This document shows positions 23,568 to 31,819 of a stretch of DNA of 36,936 nucleotides, in pieces. The stretch comes from Nocardioides sp. (GTDB lineage Bacteria; Actinomycetota; Actinomycetes; Propionibacteriales; Nocardioidaceae). A program made the translations under genes and the position numbers. Location of the stretch: contig NZ_JAOPWY010000059.1 of NCBI RefSeq assembly GCF_025965415.1, positions 1 to 36,936 on the forward strand. Reading direction: 5' to 3'. Each line of letters starts with the position of its first letter. Positions within the stretch are counted from its first letter, which is position 1. Below the pieces are notes generated by a model, which was not told the origin of the DNA, did not search any database, and saw only the letters and a program-made list of their open reading frames with translations.

Positions 23568-26029
23568 GCGCCACCGACCTGGTCCACGACGTCGTCGGCA
23601 TCGACGGCCGTGACGTCGCGCGCTTCGGGGGCAAGGCGGCCGGGCTGGCCCGGATGGCTGCCATGCAGCTGCCCGTCCCCCCGGCGTTCGTGATCGAGAC
23701 GTCGGCCTGCGTGCTGCGTCGCGACAGTGGCGCGGTGCCCCCGGAGCTGGTGGCCGACGTACGCGACGCCATGAACCTGCTCGAGCAGCGCGCCGGCAAG
23801 TCCTTCGCCGGCGGCGACGGTGTCCCGCTCCTGGTGTCGGTGCGGTCCGGCGCCCAGATCAGCATGCCCGGGATGATGGACACGGTCCTCAACCTCGGCC
23901 TCGACGTCGGAGGCGCGCTGCGTCTGGCTGCTGCCTGCGGCGATCCGGGGTTCGTGATGGACACGTGGGTCCGGTTCTGGGCGATGTACGCCGACATCGT
24001 GCTGGACGTGGACCCCGAGGTGCTGCGACGAGCCGTGAGCGGCGCCCGCGACGCCGCCGCCGCATCGCTGACCGGGCAGACGGCCCAGGCCTTCGAGGAC
24101 TCCGTCGTCCAGCACCTCCGCGACGAGGGATGCATCGCCCCCACCGATCCGTGGGACCAGCTCACCGCGACGGTCGAGGCCGTCTTCGACTCCTGGGAGT
24201 CCCGACGGGCCAAGACCTATCGCAAGCACCACGGCATCTCCGACGATCTGGGCACCGCCGTCACCGTGCAGGCGATGGTCTTCGGCAACCTGGGCACGCC
24301 CTCGGGGAGCGGCGTGGCCTTCACCCGCGACCCTGCCACCGGTCACCCCCAGCTCTACGGCGAGTACCTCAGCGGCGGGCAGGGCGAGGAGGTGGTGGCC
24401 GGCACGCACACCCCCACCCACCTCAGCGCCGCCGAGGGTGAGTGGGTCCCTCTGGTCGAGCAGCTGACCGCCCTCGGCGCGCGGCTCGAGCTCGAGTACC
24501 GCGATGCCCTCGACATCGAGTTCACCGTCGAGGAGGGCGTGCTCTACCTCCTGCAGGTGCGCCCGGCCAAGCGCACCGCGCAGGCCGCCCTCACCATCGC
24601 CGCCCAGCTGGTCGAGGACGGTGAGATCTCGGTCGAGGACGCCATCCAGAGGGTGAGCATCGACCAGGTCGCCAGCCTGGTCACCCCCCGGTTTGACCAG
24701 GCCGAGGTGGACGCGGCGCGGGCGCGCGGTGACGTGCTGACCACTGGCATCGCCGCGTCTCCCGGCCACGCCGCGGGAATGCTCGTGGTGGACCCCGACC
24801 GGGCCGCCGACCTGGAGGCCGAGGGTCTCGCTGTCGTGCTCGTACGTCCAACCACCAGCCCCCAGGACCTCCACGGCATGATCGCCGCCCAGGCCGTCGT
24901 CACCCAGCGCGGTGGAGCCACGAGCCACGCGGCCGTCGTCTCCCGTGCTCTCGACAAGGCCTGCGTCGTCGGCTGCGAGGACATCGAGGTGGACCTCGGC
25001 TCGAGGACCGTCACGATCGGCACAGAAGTGTTCGAGGAGGGTGTCGCGCTGTCGGTCGACGGTGCCACAGGGGAGATCTTCCGCGGTGCACTTCCGCTGG
25101 GTCGGGGCCGCGACGAGGCCCTCGCCCTCGAGACGGTCCTCAGCTGGGCCGACCTCGCATCCCGCGCCGACGTGTGGCGCACGGGGTCGGACGCCCTCGG
25201 CGGGAACGGTCCCGTGACCCTGGGCCTGGTCGACGTCCTGGCGTGGACCGGACGGCTCGAGCCCTTCGTCGCGGCCGTGGACACGTGGGTACTGGAGCCC
25301 AGCCCGGACGGTGCCGCATCCGGTGATGTCATCGAGGCCGAGACCCGGAAGGCGTGCGCAGACCTGTTCGCCCAGCACCAGCTCCCCCTCCAGCTGCGGA
25401 TGCCGTCGCTCAGCACGGCGCGCGCCCGGCGGCTGCTCGACCACTGGACGGCACTGGCTCCGGAGCAGCTCGAACCCCTCGGTTGGACCGGTCTGCTGGA
25501 GCGGTGCCTGGCAGGTGTCGCCGGCGCGGTCGCGGATGCCGGTCGTACGGACGTCGCCGTCCTGCTCGCCGGCGTCACGACACCGGAGGACTTGGAGCGT
25601 TTCGCCGAGCTCGTGGGGGAGCAGTCCACTGTCGAGGTGGGGGCGGTACTGCAGAACGCCGCCGCGGTCTTCGACATCACGGGCTTCGCCGCATCCGGCC
25701 GGGCGCTCTGGATAGACCTGCCCGCACTGATCCGCTCCGTGGAGGGCCGGACGGACGACCTGCTGCTCGCGCCGACGCCCGAGGGGGACCGTCCCGATCG
25801 AGGTCTCAGCTCCTGGCCCCTCGTCGCGTGGCTGCTCGACGCCCTGCCCGTCGTCGACGGACCCCCGCTCGGTGTCGTGCTGCCCGCATCCGGCGGAGCG
25901 CTGGCCACCGACCTCCACTCCCTCGGCGTACGCCGTTTCGCCAGCTCGTCGGTCCATGCGGAGCAATTGCGCCTCTTGCTCGCCCAACACACGCACCAGC
26001 GCCGTAGTGAGGAGAAAGACAATGGTTGA
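23564..26029 (+). CDS. Pyruvate phosphate dikinase-like protein with degenerate PEP/pyruvate barrel (821 aa)
   Basis: The first two thirds follow PPDK closely. The ATP-grasp domain has [11 protein letters not shown] (21-31), [20 protein letters not shown] (89-108), [20 protein letters not shown] (239-258) and [20 protein letters not shown] (264-283). The swivel domain has the phosphohistidine motif [15 protein letters not shown] (His455). The C-terminal barrel (about 520-821) is shortened and has lost the catalytic signatures. The RTEHM segment is gone, the IExPRA region reads [11 protein letters not shown], the NDLTQ region reads WIDLPAL, and the CGEHGGDP loop with the catalytic cysteine reads VLPASGGAL. 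It should still form phosphohistidine from ATP, but it probably does not use PEP or pyruvate. It may pass phosphate to a different acceptor or to the small swivel protein. Confidence 0.88.
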   Translation: MSATDLVHDVVGIDGRDVARFGGKAAGLARMAAMQLPVPPAFVIETSACVLRRDSGAVPPELVADVRDAMNLLEQRAGKSFAGGDGVPLLVSVRSGAQISMPGMMDTVLNLGLDVGGALRLAAACGDPGFVMDTWVRFWAMYADIVLDVDPEVLRRAVSGARDAAAASLTGQTAQAFEDSVVQHLRDEGCIAPTDPWDQLTATVEAVFDSWESRRAKTYRKHHGISDDLGTAVTVQAMVFGNLGTPSGSGVAFTRDPATGHPQLYGEYLSGGQGEEVVAGTHTPTHLSAAEGEWVPLVEQLTALGARLELEYRDALDIEFTVEEGVLYLLQVRPAKRTAQAALTIAAQLVEDGEISVEDAIQRVSIDQVASLVTPRFDQAEVDAARARGDVLTTGIAASPGHAAGMLVVDPDRAADLEAEGLAVVLVRPTTSPQDLHGMIAAQAVVTQRGGATSHAAVVSRALDKACVVGCEDIEVDLGSRTVTIGTEVFEEGVALSVDGATGEIFRGALPLGRGRDEALALETVLSWADLASRADVWRTGSDALGGNGPVTLGLVDVLAWTGRLEPFVAAVDTWVLEPSPDGAASGDVIEAETRKACADLFAQHQLPLQLRMPSLSTARARRLLDHWTALAPEQLEPLGWTGLLERCLAGVAGAVADAGRTDVAVLLAGVTTPEDLERFAELVGEQSTVEVGAVLQNAAAVFDITGFAASGRALWIDLPALIRSVEGRTDDLLLAPTPEGDRPDRGLSSWPLVAWLLDALPVVDGPPLGVVLPASGGALATDLHSLGVRRFASSSVHAEQLRLLLAQHTHQRRSEEKDNG

Positions 26030-26315
26030 CGCATCTGGACGTTCCCTAGGCCTCGTGGAGACGCACGGCCTCGTCGCGGCCACGGAGGCCGCCGACGCCA
26101 TGGTCAAGGCGGCGAACGTCCGTCTGGTCGGCCGCCAGCAGCCCGGCGGTGGACTGATCACCATCATCGTCGAGGGAGACGTGGGGGCGGTGAGCGCCGC
26201 CGTCGCCGCGGGGCGGGCGGCAGCCGAAGCCGTCGGCACCGTCGTGTCGACCCACGTCATCCCACGCCCGCACGGCGAGATCGCCGACATCCTCGATCGT
26301 CCCCCAGTTCGGTGA
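26022..26315 (+). CDS. BMC-H hexameric microcompartment shell protein, right arm (97 aa)
   Basis: A single BMC domain with [20 protein letters not shown] (8-27), [40 protein letters not shown] and [15 protein letters not shown]. It is clearly paralogous to the left-arm BMC-H, differing mainly near the pore (RQQPGGG against REQIGGG) and in the last helix, so pore chemistry may differ. ATG 26022 overlaps the end of the dikinase-like gene by 8 bp, with GAGGAGA upstream. Its place in the right arm ties the dikinase genes physically to the microcompartment. Confidence 0.96.
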   Translation: MVDASGRSLGLVETHGLVAATEAADAMVKAANVRLVGRQQPGGGLITIIVEGDVGAVSAAVAAGRAAAEAVGTVVSTHVIPRPHGEIADILDRPPVR

Positions 26316-26938
26316 CGTCGCCGTCCGTCAGTCGTGTCATCTGCCTTCGGCACGCGGAGGCGGAGATCAACGTCCAACGCCGGTTCTCCTCGGAGATCCC
26401 GGGAACTCCGTTGACCGACCTGGGGCGTGAGCAGGCGGCCGCAACCGGGCTGGCGCTGGTGGCCGAAGGGGTGGCCCACGTCTACTCCAGCCCTCTGCTC
26501 CGAGCCCGCCAGACGGCTGAGATCGTCGGAGCCGCCGTGAACCGCGAGGTCACAGTCCTCGACGGTCTGCGAGAAGTCGGGCTGGGAGCCCGCGAGGGGA
26601 CCCCGGGGACCAACACGGAGTTCTTCCAGCACCCCGCCTTCCAGGCCTGGATCCGGGGCGACGACCTCGCCCCGTCGTTCGAGGGAGGCGAGACCGGGAC
26701 CGACGTGGTGAGCCGCATGCGCGAGTCCCTGGACGCAATCGCCGACGAGCACCTCGGTGGCACGACCGCGATGGTCTCCCACGGCGGATGCCTGGTCGCC
26801 GGGCTGCTGCACCTGTGCGCCAATCTGGGCTACGCCGACGTCGAGCGGGGCGTGCCGGGCAACGGGACCGCCATCGTCGTGGAACGCCGCGACGGCGAGT
26901 GGTCGTGCCTGTCGTGGCCGACCGTCGTTCATCACTAG
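26312..26938 (+). CDS. Histidine phosphatase (phosphoglycerate-mutase-like) (208 aa)
   Basis: GTG 26312 overlaps the BMC-H stop as GTGA. The catalytic phosphohistidine motif is LRHAEAE (12-18). The supporting arginines are in [13 protein letters not shown] (58-70), the acid is in [11 protein letters not shown], and the second histidine is in MVSHGGCL. This makes an intact 2-His phosphatase of PhoE/CobC-like size. As the last gene of the right arm it is a second phosphatase beside the HAD enzyme. It may remove phosphate from an intermediate, or hydrolyse the pyrophosphate or AMP-related by-products of a dikinase; neither can be told from sequence. No tail suggesting encapsulation is seen. Confidence 0.88.
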   Translation: MTSPSVSRVICLRHAEAEINVQRRFSSEIPGTPLTDLGREQAAATGLALVAEGVAHVYSSPLLRARQTAEIVGAAVNREVTVLDGLREVGLGAREGTPGTNTEFFQHPAFQAWIRGDDLAPSFEGGETGTDVVSRMRESLDAIADEHLGGTTAMVSHGGCLVAGLLHLCANLGYADVERGVPGNGTAIVVERRDGEWSCLSWPTVVHH

Positions 26939-28030
26939 ACCGTCGGGTGGGGGACTCGCCAGCGACAACGACCGAAGCAGACGAAACGCTTGATTCGATG
27001 CGCTGTCACAAACTAGCCACTTACAGTCCGACCACGTCCATGCCAAGGCACTACACTCCGAAGTGAACCGCGAGCTCTCTCCGCGTAAACCCGAGGAGAT
27101 CCGCGATCATCCGAGTCAATCCGTAGCGCTCGATCTCTCCCAGAGGGTTGCGGTTCAAATCCTCCTCCAAGGTCGACCAGAAGTCGGACACGACATCGCA
27201 GCGATGACCCGCGACGGCGCGTGCTCTTTGCGTCCTGTGTGCGCCTACGGCGACGCGGTTTCGCCTCGCCCCTGTAGTTGTCGGCGCCGCTGTCGGCGCG
27301 ACGAACGGGTGCCCTCGTGTCCCTTGGGTCGTGGGGGAGTGTCTGCCGCTCATAGGGGACCCGGTACGCACCACAACGCAGCAGAGGCTGAAACTCCGTG
27401 CCGCAATCAGATGGCGCAAGTCAGCTCGAGCTGCCCCTTGCAGGCAGGTAGCCTCGTGCGCGCGCTGCGGACGTTTGCGACCGTCGGTCCCCGCTGACAC
27501 GAGGGCTCGGAATGGGCTCACTTTGATTCGCAAACACACGCACCTGCGTGCTGACGACACCAGGTCTCTCGGGCGACATCGCTGCAGGTCAGGGGCGCAT
27601 TCGGCCTAGTGAGCGCAGTCGATCGCAAAGAATCGCACTCACGCTCAGGCCCATGGACCAGTTCCCGATGACGCACCACGTCGAATGCGTCGCGCTGCTG
27701 GAGAAGACCGGCTCCGACCTGCGGTGACGCGGTTCGTGATGAGCCGTCGAGCCCCGTCACCCCGCCTGGTGGCCCCCGTTGGGCACACACACCCGGTTCT
27801 GCGCTGGGTGGAACGGGCGCGCGTCAGGCGCCGTGCAGCGCTACGCCGTCGCGAACAGCCTGAGACGTCGCACTCCTGCCACTCGGTGGACAGGAGCGAT
27901 GCGCGAACATGACCTCGTCCTGGTCCAGACGAGCTCTCGCGCCTCCCCCTCCTGTGGTTGCCGACCTCCCTCATGCCGAGGAGACTGGGCGGCGCGGCCG
28001 GGGATGCCCGACCGCAGGGAGGGACCGACC
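26939..28030. other. Intergenic stretch of about 1.1 kb, no convincing gene
   Basis: Neither strand shows a well-supported gene. A short minus-strand frame at 27191-27051 (46 aa, containing WSTLEEDLNRNPLGEIERYG then ADLLGFTRRELAVHFGV) looks protein-like but has no ribosome-binding site and no family match. A 24-codon plus frame at 27651 (MDQFPMTHHVECVALLEKTG) is similar. An imperfect hairpin at 27610-27647 could terminate transcription. GC content drops locally and codon bias is lost, so I read the stretch as decayed sequence plus the promoter of the kinase operon. Confidence 0.4.
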
Positions 28031-30295
28031 GTGGTCGAACCTGCACCGGACCTCGCAGTGGGGACCGTCAGCGCCGCGGAGCACGAACGGCTCCGCCGGG
28101 ACCACGACGCCCTCAGGGACCGGTTCGAGGCCACGGCCGAGGTCTTGGAGGCCATGGGACGGTCGACCGCCGACCCGGACGCGGTCCTCACCACCATCGT
28201 CGAGAACGCGCGGCGCCTGTGCGGGTCCGAGGCCGCCCACCTCTACCTCCTCGAGGACGGCACGTTCCGCCTGATGAGGACGGTCGGTCTCTCCGAGGAG
28301 TCCCGACGGCTGCTGACCGAGCACCCCATCGCCATGGACCGCGAGACCCTCACCGGGCGCGTCGGCCTGGAGCGCAGGACCCTGCAGATCGCCGATGTCC
28401 TGATCGACCCGGACTACGGTCGCCACGACCTGCAGCGGGCGGCCGGGTTCCGCACGGTGGTGGCGGCCCCGCTGATCGTCGACGACGAAGTTGTCGGCGC
28501 CCTCAACGTCTGGCGCAACGACGTCCGGCCCTTCGGCGACCGGGAGATGGCCATCGTCAGCGCGTTCGCCGTCCAGGCCGCGATCGCCGTCCACGGCGTC
28601 AGGCTGGTCCAGCAGCTCGAGTCCCGCGGCGTCCAGCTCGCCCGCAAGGTCGACGAGCTCGAGGCGCTCCGTGCGGTGGGCGAGGCGGTCAGCTCCACCC
28701 TCGACCTGGAGGACGTGCTCGACACGATCGCCGAGCACGCGGTCGCCCTGTCGGACACCGACGGCGGATCGATCATGGAGTACGCCGAGCACGAGCGTCG
28801 GTTCTTCGTGCGCAGCGCCTACCGCACGGCTCCCGAGGTCGTCGAGCAGCTCCGCAGCGTCCGGATCGACCTGGACGCGACGCTCGTCGGGCGCGCCGCG
28901 CGCGAACGACGACCGATCGTCGTCCCCGACCTCACGGCTGCCGTCGAGCTCGACCCGCACCTGGAGATCCTTCGCAGCAACGGCTGGCTCTCCCTCGTCG
29001 CCGTCCCCCTCCTGCGGGAGGGCAAGATCCTGGGCTCCCTGATCGTGCGGCGCAAGCGCACGGGCGACTTCCCCGCAGAGGTGGTGGACCTCCTGGAGAC
29101 CTTCGCCAGCCAGTCCGCGCTGGCGCTGCTGAACGCGCAGCTCTTCCGCGAGCTCAAGGAGCAGAGCCTCGAGCTGGAGATGGCGAGCCGGCACAAGTCG
29201 GAGTTCCTGGCCAGCATGTCCCACGAGCTGCGCACCCCGCTCAACGCCGTCCTGGGCTTCTCCGAGGTGCTGCTCGAGCGGATGTTCGGGGACATCAACG
29301 AACGGCAGGAGGAGTACCTGCGCGACATCCACGGGTCCGGCAAGCACCTGCTGGAGCTGCTCAACGAGATTCTGGACCTGTCGAAGGTCGAGGCCGGCCG
29401 GATGGAGCTGGAGTACTCCGCGGTCGACCTCGGACTCCTTCTCGGCGAGGCGGTCGGCATGCTGCGCGAGCGGGCGTCGTCGCACGGCATCTCGCTGCGC
29501 GTCGACATCGACCCCGCTGTCGGGGTCGTCTACTCCGACCAGCTGCGGATCAAGCAGGTCGTCCTCAACCTCGTCACGAATGCCGTGAAGTTCACCGGTG
29601 ACGGCGGCACGGTCCTCGTCCGGGCCCGGCGCACGCCGACCGACATCGAGGTGACCGTCACGGACACCGGGATCGGCATCCCGGAGCCGGACCGGGAGCG
29701 CATCTTCGAGTCGTTCCAGCAGGGGGGTCGCGGTGCCTCGCGCGAGGAGGGCACGGGGCTCGGGCTGACCCTGTCGCGCCGCCTCGTGGAGCTCCTCGGA
29801 GGCCGGATGTGGTTGACCAGCGAGGTCGGTGTGGGCAGCACGTTCGGCTTCGCCCTGCCGTCCCGGACCAGCGACGACGTCCCGGATCCGGACCAGGCTC
29901 CAGGGTCCCGCGAAGTCGTCGTCATCGAGGACGACCGCCCGTCGCTGGACCTGTTCAGCGCCTTCCTGGACGGCGCATCGGTGCGGGTGACGGCGGCTCG
30001 CGACGGACTGGCGGGCCTGGAGGCGGTCCGGCGCAAGCGGCCGAGCGCCGTGCTGCTGGACATCCGGCTGCCCGGCATGGACGGCTGGGCGGTGCTGACA
30101 GCCCTCAAGGCGCAGCCGGAGACCCGCGACATCCCCGTGATCGTGGTGTCGATCGTCGACGAGCGACAGCGCGGCGCGGCGCTGGGGGCTGCGGCGTACC
30201 TCGTCAAGCCCGTCTCCCGCGACGCGCTGCTCGATGCCCTGGAGCGCGTCGTGCCGCCGGTGCGGTCGGGCGCCGGCGCGTTGGAACCGGAGTGA
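28031..30295 (+). CDS. GAF-GAF hybrid sensor histidine kinase with C-terminal receiver (754 aa)
   Basis: GTG 28031 is preferred because AGGGAGG lies 7 bp upstream; ATG 28004 is the alternative. Two GAF domains span about 40-200 (VLTTIVENARRLCGSEAAHL; GFRTVVAAPLIVDDEVVGAL) and about 215-370. The HisKA helix carries His398 (ASMSHELRTPLNAVLGFSEV). The HATPase shows the N box QVVLNLVTNAVKFTGD, G1 VTDTGIGIP, F box FESFQQGGRG and G2 GTGLGLTLSRR. The receiver has IEDD, Asp677 in LLDIRLPGMDG and the lysine in YLVKPVS. No membrane helix is present, so it is a cytosolic sensor. It leads a six-gene operon and can feed phosphate to the receiver proteins encoded next to it. Confidence 0.93.
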   Translation: MVEPAPDLAVGTVSAAEHERLRRDHDALRDRFEATAEVLEAMGRSTADPDAVLTTIVENARRLCGSEAAHLYLLEDGTFRLMRTVGLSEESRRLLTEHPIAMDRETLTGRVGLERRTLQIADVLIDPDYGRHDLQRAAGFRTVVAAPLIVDDEVVGALNVWRNDVRPFGDREMAIVSAFAVQAAIAVHGVRLVQQLESRGVQLARKVDELEALRAVGEAVSSTLDLEDVLDTIAEHAVALSDTDGGSIMEYAEHERRFFVRSAYRTAPEVVEQLRSVRIDLDATLVGRAARERRPIVVPDLTAAVELDPHLEILRSNGWLSLVAVPLLREGKILGSLIVRRKRTGDFPAEVVDLLETFASQSALALLNAQLFRELKEQSLELEMASRHKSEFLASMSHELRTPLNAVLGFSEVLLERMFGDINERQEEYLRDIHGSGKHLLELLNEILDLSKVEAGRMELEYSAVDLGLLLGEAVGMLRERASSHGISLRVDIDPAVGVVYSDQLRIKQVVLNLVTNAVKFTGDGGTVLVRARRTPTDIEVTVTDTGIGIPEPDRERIFESFQQGGRGASREEGTGLGLTLSRRLVELLGGRMWLTSEVGVGSTFGFALPSRTSDDVPDPDQAPGSREVVVIEDDRPSLDLFSAFLDGASVRVTAARDGLAGLEAVRRKRPSAVLLDIRLPGMDGWAVLTALKAQPETRDIPVIVVSIVDERQRGAALGAAAYLVKPVSRDALLDALERVVPPVRSGAGALEPE

Positions 30296-30302
30296 GGATG
30301 CG

Positions 30303-30686
30303 ATGAGCGGCCGACGGATCCTCGTGATCGAGGACAACCCCAAGAACCTCAAGCTCGTCCGGGACGTGCTGACCCACTTCGGCTTCGAGGTCGTCGAGGC
30401 CACCAGCGGTGAGGACGGGGTCCGCCTCGCGGGACAGGTCGGTCCGGACCTCGTCCTGATGGACCTCCAACTGCCGGGCATCGACGGTGCCGAGGCACTC
30501 CGCCGGCTTCGGGCTGCGGAGGGCACCCGAAGCGTGCCGGTCGTGGCCGTCACCGCCTTCGCCATGGATGACGACCGCGAGCGGGCGCTGGCCCACGGGT
30601 TCGACGGATACGTGGAGAAGCCGATCAGCGTCCGCGCCCTGCCACAGCAGGTCGAGGACTTCCTCAAGCTCGGACGCGTGCGATGA
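30303..30686 (+). CDS. Single-domain response regulator (127 aa)
   Basis: A bare receiver of DivK/CheY type. The acidic pair is IEDN (9-12), the phosphoacceptor Asp is in LVLMDLQLPGIDG, the switch Thr is in VVAVTAF, and the Lys is in GYVEKPIS. With no output domain it can act only by protein contact, for example as a shuttle between the hybrid kinase and the cyclase. The start is ATG 30303, 8 bp after the kinase stop, with GAGG upstream. The stop overlaps the cyclase start as ATGA, a coupling that supports function in the same relay. Confidence 0.93.
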   Translation: MSGRRILVIEDNPKNLKLVRDVLTHFGFEVVEATSGEDGVRLAGQVGPDLVLMDLQLPGIDGAEALRRLRAAEGTRSVPVVAVTAFAMDDDRERALAHGFDGYVEKPISVRALPQQVEDFLKLGRVR

Positions 30687-31819
30687 ACCCCGATCCGGGT
30701 CGCGCCCGCGTGCTCGTGGTGGACGACCAGCCCGCCAACGTCCGGCTCCTCGACGCGATCCTCACCCCGCTCGGGTACGACGTGCCCACGGCGTCGTCGG
30801 GCGACGAGGCGCTCCAGATGATCGCCGAGGACGAGCTCGATCTCGTGCTCCTCGACATCGTGATGCCCGGCATGGACGGCTACGAGGTCTGCGAACGCAT
30901 CCGGGAGCGTCCCGAGACGGCGTACCTGCCGGTCGTGATGGTCACCGCGAGCGGTGACGAGCAGAAGGTGCGGGCCCTGCAGGCAGGAGCGGACGACTTC
31001 CTCACCAAGCCGGTGAACCGCAACGAGCTGCTCGCCCGGGTCGCCTCGCTGACCCGGATCAAGCGCTACCAGGACACGATACGGCGCCAGGCGCACGAGC
31101 TCGCCAACTGGAACCGGGAGCTGGAGAGCCGGGTCGCGAGCCAGGTCGCGCAGCTGGAGCGGCTGGGTCGGCTGCGACGCTTCCTGTCACCTCAGCTCGC
31201 GGAGCTGATCGTCGACTCCGGCGACGTGTCGTTCCTCGACAGCCACCGGCGCGAGATCGTCGTCGTCTTCTGCGACCTGCGCGGGTTCACGCCGTTCGCC
31301 GAGGCCAGCGAGCCCGAGGAGGTGATGGGAGTGCTCGCCGACTACCACGCGGCGCTCGGCGACCTGGTGTTCCGTTTCGAGGGCACGCTGGAGCGCTTCA
31401 CCGGCGACGGGCTGATGGTCTTCTTCAACGATCCTGTGCGCTGCGACGACGGCCCGTTGCGAGCGATCCGGATGAGCGTCGCGATGCGCTCCCGGGTGAT
31501 GGGCCTGGCCGAGACGTGGTCCCGGCAGGGGCACGACCTCGCGCTCGGCATCGGGATCGCCCAGGGCTACGCCACGCTGGGCAGGATCGGATTCGAGGGT
31601 CGCTTCGACTACGCGGCCATCGGCACCGTCACCAACCTGGCGTCCCGACTGTGCTCCGACGCGGGGCCGTGGGAGATCCTCACCACCGCGCGTGTCCATG
31701 CCGCCGCCGGCGCGTCCGTCGTCGCGGAGGACGTCGGCACCCGCGAGCTGCGTGGGTTCAGCCGCCCGGTCCGCGCGTTCTCGATCCGCGGCCTCGACAG
31801 CGCCAGGACCGCGTCATGA
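30683..31819 (+). CDS. Receiver-linked class III adenylate/guanylate cyclase (378 aa)
   Basis: The N-terminal receiver is complete (VVDDQP, Asp58 in LLDIVMPGMDG, Thr88, Lys109 in LTKPV). A coiled linker (about 130-168) leads to a class III cyclase domain at 190-372. The two metal aspartates are present (Asp198 in FCDLRGFT, Asp242 in ERFTGDG). The base-recognition region reads RFDYAAIGTVTNLASRL, with Thr where many adenylyl cyclases have Asp, and the usual Lys of KFxGD is Arg. ATP versus GTP preference therefore cannot be settled. Phosphorylation of the receiver should change cyclase activity. A CRP-type receptor with an intact cyclic-nucleotide cassette is encoded in the same operon. Confidence 0.92.
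   Translation: MNPDPGRARVLVVDDQPANVRLLDAILTPLGYDVPTASSGDEALQMIAEDELDLVLLDIVMPGMDGYEVCERIRERPETAYLPVVMVTASGDEQKVRALQAGADDFLTKPVNRNELLARVASLTRIKRYQDTIRRQAHELANWNRELESRVASQVAQLERLGRLRRFLSPQLAELIVDSGDVSFLDSHRREIVVVFCDLRGFTPFAEASEPEEVMGVLADYHAALGDLVFRFEGTLERFTGDGLMVFFNDPVRCDDGPLRAIRMSVAMRSRVMGLAETWSRQGHDLALGIGIAQGYATLGRIGFEGRFDYAAIGTVTNLASRLCSDAGPWEILTTARVHAAAGASVVAEDVGTRELRGFSRPVRAFSIRGLDSARTAS

Noticed and set aside
23399..27046. Very long open frame (over 1200 codons) on the minus strand opposite the dikinase-like gene
   Set aside because: It is the mirror of strongly GC3-biased coding on the plus strand, with no domain, no ribosome site and low-complexity Val/Arg/Gly/His composition.
27051..27191. 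46-aa minus-strand frame with protein-like composition
   Set aside because: No ribosome-binding site or family match; kept only as a note in the intergenic entry.
27971..31096. Long minus-strand open frame opposite the hybrid kinase and receivers
   Set aside because: Antisense shadow of well-recognised plus-strand genes; no recognisable protein motifs.
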